Source of the DNA: Akkermansia sp.
GTDB taxonomy: Bacteria; Verrucomicrobiota; Verrucomicrobiia; Verrucomicrobiales; Akkermansiaceae
DNA: 6,148 nt
Assembly (NCBI GenBank): GCA_020047775.1
Contig: JAIFNK010000156.1
Span: forward strand, 1-6,148
Direction of reading: 5' to 3'
A program made the position numbers and the translations under genes. The notes under the pieces are model-generated. The model made no database searches. It worked only from the letters and a program-made list of their open reading frames with translations, and was not told where the DNA came from. The first letter of the stretch is position 1; each line of letters starts with the position of its first letter. Positions 1 to 3,760 of the stretch are shown here, in pieces.

Positions 1-233
1 TAGGTGAATTTTTTCAAACCCGCGCCGGTGACGGTGACAGGGTTTGCGCCATCGCCCTCGGTGAAGTGGCGCGGGGCGCGGGTTTCGATGATGTTTGAGT
101 TGTCATCGTAGAGGGTTTCCGAACGGATTTCCTCCGGGGTGCCGAGGGCGCGGATGGTCAGGGTGTTGCGTCCCATGGCGTCGTATTTCATCGATACGGT
201 CCCAAATAACAGACATCTGCGGGTGATGGCCAT
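1..233 (-). CDS. RHS/YD-repeat protein fragment, cut by left window edge
   Basis: The minus-strand reading frame entering the left edge contains the motif YDAMGRNTLTIR, followed about 20 residues later by a second repeat-like stretch (TLYDDNSNIIETR). This is the YD-repeat pattern of RHS/wall-associated proteins, large secreted or surface beta-cage proteins that often carry a C-terminal toxin. The frame opens only after the TGA at 243-245, which is the stop codon of the PIN toxin gene. Possible starts are the ATG at 231-233 or the one at 189-191. A real RHS protein has hundreds of residues before its YD repeats, so a start this close to a repeat means the 5' part is missing, probably lost when the toxin-antitoxin block arrived. 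The 3' end lies outside the window. The family call is fairly secure. Whether it is expressed, perhaps by read-through from the toxin operon, is unknown. Confidence 0.6.
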   Translation of the reverse strand, partial: MAITRRCLLFGTVSMKYDAMGRNTLTIRALGTPEEIRSETLYDDNSNIIETRAPRHFTEGDGANPVTVTGAGLKKFT

Positions 234-242
234 GGATAGGGA

Positions 243-614
243 TCATGGCGTGATCGCAAACGGGTTCCTCAAATCAAGTCCGACGATGTGCTTGAAATCA
301 TCCACGTTCCGAGTCACGAGCGGGATGTTGTATGCGACGGCGGTGGCGGCGATGATCGCATCACCCAGCTTCATCTTCTTCTGTTGCCGCAGTTGGACCG
401 CTTGCTCGATGACCTCATCGTCCAGCGCATAGGTAGGGCTGGCATTAACGAATTCGAGAATAGCTGTCTCTTCCTCTGGAGAAATGCCAGCGAACCCGAG
501 TGCCTCGATGCGCGTCACGCTCGCAATTGCCGCGTCGGGATGGGACGTCCAAGAAGTGAGCCAGCCTCCGCCGGGCTGGCATGCGTAGATGACGATGTTG
601 GTAGCCAGGAGCAT
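243..614 (-). CDS. vapC: VapC-like PIN-domain toxin with altered active site
   Basis: This is a 123-residue PIN-domain protein of the VapC toxin type; such toxins are Mg-dependent ribonucleases that cut tRNA or rRNA. The start is the ATG at 612-614, because the fold begins at once with MLLATNIVIYA. A longer reading frame upstream overlaps the antitoxin and shows no homology. Three of the four usual acidic positions are visible: Glu37 in TRIEALG, Asp85 in KLGDAIIAATA and Asp105/106 in TRNVDDF. The first one, normally Asp in a (L/V)LDTN motif, is Ala4 here (LLATN, codon GCT at 603-605). One base change from GAT would explain this. Losing that residue should abolish or greatly weaken nuclease activity. 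The gene starts 4 nt after the antitoxin stop, so translation is probably coupled. Family certain; activity doubtful. Confidence 0.87.
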   Translation of the reverse strand: MLLATNIVIYACQPGGGWLTSWTSHPDAAIASVTRIEALGFAGISPEEETAILEFVNASPTYALDDEVIEQAVQLRQQKKMKLGDAIIAATAVAYNIPLVTRNVDDFKHIVGLDLRNPFAITP

Positions 615-618
615 GACC

Positions 619-906
619 TCAATCCCGGCCCGGCAGCGGGCGATCCTCGCGCATTTCGCGTTGCCATGCAACCGGCTCGGCAATGTCACGGTATGGATTG
701 AGTTTCCGGATTTCCTGCAGTGCCGACTCGCGCCTCGCTATCATTTCCGGCGAGGCGGTGAGCTTCCCGCGCTTTGGCTTTTCCTCCACCGATTCCACCG
801 TCATCAGAACATGCGCCCGGCCCGGCTTGAGCCACGCCGGCAGGGGCGAAAGCAGCCGCACGCTGCCATCGGCTCCGATCTCGATGTCTGTTTCCAACGT
901 ATTCAT
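619..906 (-). CDS. Antitoxin of the PIN-toxin module
   Basis: This 95-residue protein is encoded immediately upstream of the PIN toxin. The start at 904-906 gives MNTLETDIEIGADGSVRLL, a typical short beta-strand N-terminus for this antitoxin group. The upstream extension to 948 looks non-coding. The middle part is basic and helical. The C-terminus, WQREMREDRPLPGRD, is a tail I recall as typical of antitoxins paired with PIN toxins; such a tail usually lies across the toxin active site. The expected job is to neutralise the VapC-like partner and, as a complex, repress the operon. No clear DNA-binding motif can be recognised by eye, so I do not call it VapB in the strict AbrB-fold sense. There is no Shine-Dalgarno sequence before the ATG. 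Since the toxin appears catalytically damaged, the antitoxin may now be free of selection or may bind other PIN toxins. Confidence 0.8.
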   Translation of the reverse strand: MNTLETDIEIGADGSVRLLSPLPAWLKPGRAHVLMTVESVEEKPKRGKLTASPEMIARRESALQEIRKLNPYRDIAEPVAWQREMREDRPLPGRD

Positions 907-912
907 GTCATG

Positions 913-940
913 AGAGTAGCGGGGGTTCGGAAAACGTAAA
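913..940 (-). promoter_or_regulatory. Weak candidate promoter of the PIN toxin-antitoxin operon
   Basis: On the minus strand there is TTTACG (935-940), a 16-nt spacer and TACTCT (913-918), ending 6 nt before the antitoxin ATG. Both boxes match the sigma-70 consensus only partly. A promoter here would give an essentially leaderless transcript. The layout resembles the stronger promoter before higB, which is the main reason to list it. Confidence 0.22.
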
Positions 941-1200
941 GGCTGCATGTTCCGCCATAGGAAAGAAGATGAATGGAGGCAGGTCTCTCCGTTTCACACA
1001 AATGTTGTTTCTTGAGGTCGAATCTGATTTTCGTTCATCGGGTGGAGAGCGTTTTCACATGGGGAGAGGCGACGAGTTTCCGGTCACAGGTGAGGCTTCG
1101 CCATTCCCGCGGGCGGTGCGCATGAGTTCGTAGCCTAACTGGAGGTGGAGCCGGAAGCCGGGAGAGCTTGGGTTTTGAGAATGGGGGCGCGGGCGGCTTT
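941..1200. other. Intergenic stretch without recognisable genes
   Basis: This is the gap between the two toxin-antitoxin modules. Short open frames exist on both strands, but their translations are rich in Pro, Arg and Ser with no domain-like pattern, so I treat them as chance. I see no tRNA, no strong hairpin plus T-run for a terminator behind higA, and no repeat shared with the rest of the window. Confidence 0.5.
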
Positions 1201-1494
1201 TCACAACGCAGGGCATGGCAGGATTCCGGCAAGGGTGGATTTCATGGATGCCTTGGCGGTTTGCTGGTCGTGGTGAGACTGGAGATTGAGCCAGACATCG
1301 GCGGGCCAACCGAAGTAGCGTTCGAGGCGCAGGGCGGTGTCCACGGTGAGAGAGCGCTTGCCTTTTACGATCTCGTTGATGCGCCGGGGCGGGACGCCAA
1401 TGTCCTTGGCGACGCGGTATTCCGAGAGGCCTAGTGGAATCAGGAAATCCTCGCGCAGAACTTCGCCAGGATGAATGGGTGCGTGCGTTTTCAT
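1201..1494 (-). CDS. higA: HigA-type antitoxin, helix-turn-helix
   Basis: This 97-residue protein is of the HigA/VapI antitoxin family. It starts with MKTHAPIHPGEVLREDFL, where HPGEVL(R/K)E is the family signature, so the ATG at 1492-1494 is preferred over an upstream in-frame ATG inside higB. The helix-turn-helix spans about residues 18-55 (LGLSEYRVAKDIGV, then PPRRINEIVKGKRSLT), followed by the usual TALRLERYFGWPADVWLNLQ. The C-terminus (from about residue 75) departs from the common acidic ending and finishes LAGILPCPAL. It should bind and inhibit the HigB partner and repress the operon by binding operator DNA at the promoter. It lies 7 nt after the toxin gene, in the toxin-first order typical of higBA. 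No Shine-Dalgarno sequence is visible, so translation is probably coupled to higB. Confidence 0.9.
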   Translation of the reverse strand: MKTHAPIHPGEVLREDFLIPLGLSEYRVAKDIGVPPRRINEIVKGKRSLTVDTALRLERYFGWPADVWLNLQSHHDQQTAKASMKSTLAGILPCPAL

Positions 1495-1501
1495 GTTGGA
1501 T

Positions 1502-1783
1502 TCAGTGGTGATCGACGATTTCGACTTCATGGGGTCCGTCCGTTTTCCAGCGGAAGCAGACGCGCCATTGGTCATTGATGCGGATGGAGTGTTGGCCTTT
1601 CCGGTTGCCCTTGAGCGCTTCGAGGGGATTGCCGGGCGAGACGGCGAGATGGTTGAGTTCGGTGACGGCGTGAACTTGGGCGAGTTTCCGCAGGGCGAGG
1701 CGTTGGATGTCCGGCGGGAACGACCGGGTTTTCCGTTCCTCGAAGAAGAGGGCGGTTTGCCTGCAAGCGAAGGAGCGAATCAT
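1502..1783 (-). CDS. higB: HigB/RelE-like mRNA interferase toxin
   Basis: This 93-residue toxin is of the RelE/ParE superfamily, HigB branch; members cut mRNA on the translating ribosome. The start MIRSFACRQTALFFEE is typical, and the body carries the family blocks LEALKGNRKGQHSIRIN and QWRVCFRW. Basic and aromatic residues expected to contact RNA are present (Lys58, Arg68, Arg74, Phe77). The protein ends EVEIVDHH. Many relatives, as I recall them, end in VDYH, and a tyrosine after the aspartate contributes to catalysis in characterised HigB proteins. Here that position is His92, so activity may differ. The gene precedes higA by 7 nt and follows a well-placed promoter candidate. No frameshift or truncation is seen. 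Confidence 0.9.
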   Translation of the reverse strand: MIRSFACRQTALFFEERKTRSFPPDIQRLALRKLAQVHAVTELNHLAVSPGNPLEALKGNRKGQHSIRINDQWRVCFRWKTDGPHEVEIVDHH

Positions 1784-1795
1784 CAGGTCAAGGCG

Positions 1796-1823
1796 ATAGT
1801 AACGTGCGGCGTTAAGCTGTCAA
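1796..1823 (-). promoter_or_regulatory. Probable promoter of higBA
   Basis: On the minus strand a perfect TTGACA (1818-1823) is followed, after 16 nt, by TACTAT (1796-1801), four of six matches to the -10 consensus. The -10 box ends 12 nt before the higB ATG, so the transcript would have a leader of only about 5-6 nt. That fits the absence of a Shine-Dalgarno sequence. It is the best sigma-70-like promoter I found in the window. Confidence 0.5.
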
Positions 1824-1859
1824 GATGGAGTTTCATGCCGACTCACATTGCTCCATCTT
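1822..1859. promoter_or_regulatory. Inverted repeat at the higBA promoter, possible HigA operator
   Basis: AAGATGGAG (1822-1830) and CTCCATCTT (1851-1859) form a perfect 9-bp inverted repeat with a 20-nt spacer. The inner arm abuts and overlaps the -35 box by two bases. HigA-type repressors bind palindromic operators around their promoter, so this is a natural candidate. The spacer is rather long for a single dimer, so two dimers or a different factor are possible. Confidence 0.35.
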
Positions 1860-1976
1860 CTAAAATGGGGATTTCGACATTTCCCATTCGCTCCAAAGCC
1901 GCAGCGGGTTGGTCCAATTTCCCGCTTCAGGAAATGGGGGCGGTGAGGTGGTGTCAATTCTCCACCGGGTCATGAA

Positions 1977-2060
1977 ATGCATAACATTCTCGAAGCCTTG
2001 GCATTTCTGTCCGCCGATGGGCAGAATGCGACGGTCACAGACACGCCGCTACAATTTTGA
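1977..2060 (+). CDS. Possible small ORF, 27 residues
   Basis: An ATG at 1977 opens a 27-codon frame coding for MHNILEALAFLSADGQNATV and seven further residues, ending with TGA at 2058-2060. The next gene starts 6 nt later in the same direction. The composition (amphipathic helix, then polar strand) looks protein-like, and the spacing would suit an operon or leader peptide. There is no ribosome binding site and I know no homologue, so it could equally be chance. Confidence 0.25.
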   Translation: MHNILEALAFLSADGQNATVTDTPLQF

Positions 2061-2066
2061 ACGCTC

Positions 2067-2399
2067 ATGAGATTTGAACCACCCTCTGATCCGCGGCAAA
2101 ACCGTGTGTGCATCGACCTCACGACCACTGATCTACTCGGCCGGAGACCGGATGGGCAATGGATTGTTTTTGTGGAGGATCTGCCAATTCTGCCGATCCC
2201 GAAGTGCGTGGAGGTGACGAAGGAGTTCATCGCCATCGATGGCTGGCTGTTTCCGCTCCCGTATGTCACGAGAAGTCTGCTGGTGTGGCTTCAGCAGACG
2301 TTTATCCGCTGGTCGAAAGAAGATGACAGCGAGAAGAACAAGGAGTGGATCAATGGCCTTGTGAAGGCGTTCGAGGATGGCGTAGCGGGGAAGCTTTGA
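2067..2399 (+). CDS. Hypothetical protein, 110 residues
   Basis: This plus-strand gene starts at ATG 2067 and ends at TGA 2397-2399. I do not recognise the family. The translation has a balanced, globular composition, with a beta-rich first half (VCIDLTTTDLLGRRPDGQW, then IVFVEDLPILPIPKCVEV) and a helical second half (WLQQTFIRWSKEDDSEKN, then EWINGLVKAFEDG). No signal peptide, transmembrane segment or Cys/His metal site is seen. Overlapping minus-strand frames (1970-2269 and 2133-2408) have Ser/Arg-rich or irregular translations and look like shadows. The gene stands opposite to all intact neighbours and has no clear Shine-Dalgarno sequence. It could belong to a small defence, immunity or cargo unit with the preceding 27-codon frame, but nothing in the sequence shows its function. 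Confidence 0.55.
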   Translation: MRFEPPSDPRQNRVCIDLTTTDLLGRRPDGQWIVFVEDLPILPIPKCVEVTKEFIAIDGWLFPLPYVTRSLLVWLQQTFIRWSKEDDSEKNKEWINGLVKAFEDGVAGKL

Positions 2400-2511
2400 C
2401 CTCTTCATCCCCGGCGGCCAAGGAGCATGGGGCGTTCATCACGACCGACTGCATCCGGGTCTAAGAAACGGCGATAGGAACTTCCCAAACCTTTCACTAG
2501 GAAGATTTGGT

Positions 2512-2631
2512 CTCGCGCAAAGCCGCGGAGGCGCAAAGGGAGACTGGGGGCTTCGGTGCATTTTGGGTAGGTGAAGCTCCGCTTCTCTCAGCCCGTCTTG
2601 AAAACTTTGCGTCTTTGCGCCTTTGCGCGAG
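2512..2631. repeat. CGCAAAG-type long inverted repeat
   Basis: Two 27-nt arms, 2512-2538 and 2605-2631, are reverse complements at 23 of 27 positions and enclose 66 nt. Both begin with an identical CTCGCGCAAAG on their respective strands. The right arm contains the CTTTGCG unit three times in slightly varied form. I recall such CGCAAAGGCGCAAAG palindromes scattered between genes in Verrucomicrobiota and Planctomycetes. Short open frames over it (for example a peptide with ASLRLCA) are translations of the repeat and not genes. It could be a REP-like element, or act as a transcript-end hairpin between the convergent units on either side. Confidence 0.75.
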
Positions 2632-2646
2632 TCCCTCTTCAGTCGG

Positions 2647-2687
2647 GCGGCCGGGGTCAATCCTTGGAAGTCCGGAGCAGGCGCGGG
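2647..2687. repeat. Direct repeat copy 1 (3' end of the ATPase remnant)
   Basis: This 41-nt stretch matches 3140-3180 at 32 of 41 positions without gaps. It covers the last residues and the stop codon of the ATPase remnant (LLRTSKD then TGA on the minus strand) and about 10 nt beyond. The two copies flank the whole graveyard segment of about 490 nt. Confidence 0.6.
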
Positions 2688-2935
2688 GAGTTGAGGATGA
2701 CTAACAAAGTCGCGCCGGTGTCCGCCAGAATGGCCGGCCACAGCCCGGCGATGCCGAGGAAGGCGAGGATCAGGAAAACCGCCTTGACCGCCGGGGCGAA
2801 GATCACATGGAAGCGGACGATGCGCAGGGTGCGGCGGCCGGTTAGGATGAGCATGACGACCTTTTCAACACCGGCGGCGTGAATGAGGCGGAGTGCCTCG
2901 ACGACCTCCGGGCGCAGCTTGTCCTCTCCCGGCGC
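2657..2935 (-). pseudogene. Remnant of a heavy-metal P-type ATPase (ZntA/CadA type) with internal deletion
   Basis: Read on the minus strand, the frame begins after a TAG at 2936-2938. The first part, GEDKLRPEVVEALRLIHAAG then VEKVVML, is the end of the catalytic region just before the TGD hinge motif of P1B ATPases. It then jumps directly (ILTGRRTLRIVR) into the last membrane segments: VIFAPAVKAVFLILAFLGIA, then GLWPAILADTGATLLVILNS and LLRTSKD. Missing between them are the Asp of TGD and about 110 residues, including the GDGxND Mg-binding motif. Everything upstream, including the DKTGT phosphorylation site, the CPC channel and the metal-binding domain, is gone too. Such pumps export Zn, Cd, Pb or Co from the cytoplasm. 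The remnant lies downstream of the RND operon on the same strand, so a complete resistance cluster probably existed here. It is almost certainly non-functional. Confidence 0.85.
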
Positions 2936-2965
2936 CTACCGGTGGCGTTTGCGATGGGCTGCCAG

Positions 2966-3067
2966 CCAGAAACGCACGAGCAAACGGCGACGGACGCGCA
3001 GATCGACCGGGAGGTGTATGCGCTCTACGGCTTGAACGAGAAGGAGAACAAGCTGGTGGAGGCATAA
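2966..3067 (+). pseudogene. Orphan C-terminus of a DNA methyltransferase/restriction enzyme
   Basis: On the plus strand the frame PETHEQTATDAQIDREVYAL then YGLNEKENKLVEA ends with TAA at 3065-3067. The block TDxQID..VY.LYGL....I.LVE is what I recall at the C-terminus of Eco57I-like and BREX PglX-like N6-adenine methyltransferases and combined type IIG/IIL restriction enzymes, as part of the target-recognition/coiled tail. Only about 33 residues survive. The upstream part of the same frame (2879-2960) is antisense to the ATPase remnant and is not methylase. Compared with the pattern I remember, a few residues between the THEQTA and TDAQID parts also seem to be missing. It is a fragment without catalytic motifs, left by a rearrangement joining two broken genes near 2936-2965. 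Family call moderately sure. Confidence 0.6.
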
Positions 3068-3135
3068 GGAGTGGCGACCTTACTGTCGCCATCAAGACCG
3101 GGGTTGCCCGCGACAGGAATGTCGCAACTCCTTAT
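3064..3135. repeat. Composite double-hairpin palindromic element (type B)
   Basis: Outer arms ATAAGGAGTGGCGAC (3064-3078) and GTCGCAACTCCTTAT (3121-3135) are inverted repeats with 14 of 15 matches. Two small hairpins lie within and partly over them: TGGCGAC/GTCGCCA (3072-3078 and 3085-3091, 6-nt loop) and GCGACA/TGTCGC (3110-3115 and 3120-3125, loop GGAA). The left arm supplies the stop codon TAA of the methyltransferase fragment. The clean structure, next to badly decayed genes, suggests a recently arrived or maintained element. Confidence 0.8.
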
Positions 3136-3139
3136 TGAA

Positions 3140-3180
3140 GTGGCCGGTGTCAATCGCTGGAAGTCCTAAGCAGGTGCGGA
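3140..3180. repeat. Direct repeat copy 2, diverged ATPase 3' end
   Basis: This is the second copy of the 41-nt repeat at 2647-2687. In the homologous minus-strand frame it codes HLLRTSSD followed by TGA (stop at 3150-3152), against RLLRTSKD plus stop in copy 1. Further upstream in that frame (3183-3240) no ATPase membrane segment is recognisable. It is best read as a second, older remnant of a P-type ATPase gene end, or a tandem duplication later split by other sequence. Confidence 0.5.
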
Positions 3181-3269
3181 ATCGCTGTGCCGTGGGACGA
3201 CAGATCTACCGCGTGGCAACAATTCGCCGCCATGGTGGAGATGGCGACGGATTGGGCATGCATGCGGAA

Positions 3270-3719
3270 TCAGTGCAGGTGCAGTTCGAATCGCTCGGTG
3301 ACGGCTTTGGCGTCGGGAGCGGTTTTGATCGTGAGGATGATCGGCACGTGGGCACCTGCGGGAAGCGCCTTGTCAGCGATGAGGACATTGGCATCCTTGT
3401 CCTTGCCTTTGGTGAAAGCGAGCTTGGTGGGAGCGGAACGTTCTCCTGCGATGCCGGTAATGCTCTGTTCGCCAAGGGCGGTGGCCTTGTTCTGCTTGTC
3501 GAGGAAGATGACACGGGCTTTGCGTTCCTTGTCCGCAGTGACTTCGATGGAGAAGCCGGCTTTGGACTGAATGACGTGGCCGCCATTCGGGCCTTTGCTA
3601 ACGTTTTCCTCGTGTTTGTGTTGCTTCTCCTTTCCGTGATCGTGATCATCTGCGGCGAAGGCCAGCGGGCTGGCGAACAGGGCGAGGATGGCGGCGCTTA
3701 GTTTCAGTTTTGTTTTCAT
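3270..3719 (-). CDS. Secreted His-rich protein of the metal-efflux operon
   Basis: This 149-residue protein starts at the ATG 3717-3719. A longer frame upstream overlaps the RND gene and is not coding. Residues 1-22 (MKTKLKLSAAILALFASPLA then FA) form a clear Sec signal peptide with cleavage expected near AFA-AD. Next comes a His/acid-rich stretch, DDHDHGKEKQHKHEE (24-38), then GPNGGHV (43-49) and a beta-rich domain with ITGIAGERSAPTKLAF and LPAGAHVPIILTIK, ending in ELHLH. I recall similar small periplasmic proteins beside CusA/CzcA-type genes in related bacteria, without an assigned name. The His cluster and His-X-His end suggest metal binding, so a role as metal chaperone or buffer for the pump is likely but inferred. 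It follows the RND stop by 41 nt on the same strand. There is no Shine-Dalgarno sequence; the leader contains three TTTGG units on the plus strand. Confidence 0.85.
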   Translation of the reverse strand: MKTKLKLSAAILALFASPLAFAADDHDHGKEKQHKHEENVSKGPNGGHVIQSKAGFSIEVTADKERKARVIFLDKQNKATALGEQSITGIAGERSAPTKLAFTKGKDKDANVLIADKALPAGAHVPIILTIKTAPDAKAVTERFELHLH

Positions 3720-3721
3720 TT

Positions 3722-3736
3722 TTTGGTTTGGTTTGG
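3722..3736. repeat. Three tandem TTTGG units in the leader of the His-rich protein gene
   Basis: TTTGG occurs three times in a row (3722-3726, 3727-3731, 3732-3736), directly upstream of the minus-strand start codon, where it reads CCAAA repeats followed by an A-run and ATG. An unstructured A/C-rich leader may replace a Shine-Dalgarno sequence. It may also be only a slippage-prone tract. Confidence 0.5.
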
Positions 3737-3760
3737 TTGTGGAATTCGGGGTGATTGTTT

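Noticed and set aside
1035..1309. Minus-strand short ORFs between the two toxin-antitoxin modules
   Set aside because: They are low-complexity, Pro/Arg/Ser-rich translations with no start signal, partly overlapping higA.
2507..2704. Short ORFs over the CGCAAAG repeat
   Set aside because: Their peptides (with RKAAEAQRE or ASLRLCA) are translations of the inverted repeat.
2400..3180. CRISPR array or tRNA in the repeat-rich region
   Set aside because: The repeats are inverted, of different types and not regularly spaced. No cloverleaf or acceptor/T-loop pattern was found.
3228..3246. Hairpin CGCCAT/ATGGCG just behind the His-rich gene as a terminator
   Set aside because: The stem has only 6 bp and no T-run follows on the minus strand, so it is not convincing.
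3256..3265. Perfect 10-bp palindrome GCATGCATGC
   Set aside because: Short self-complementary words of alternating purine and pyrimidine arise by chance, and no paired site or context supports a function.
3135..3701. Plus-strand frame of 188 codons opposite the His-rich protein gene
   Set aside because: The minus-strand product has a signal peptide and a coherent domain. The plus-strand version is its antisense shadow.
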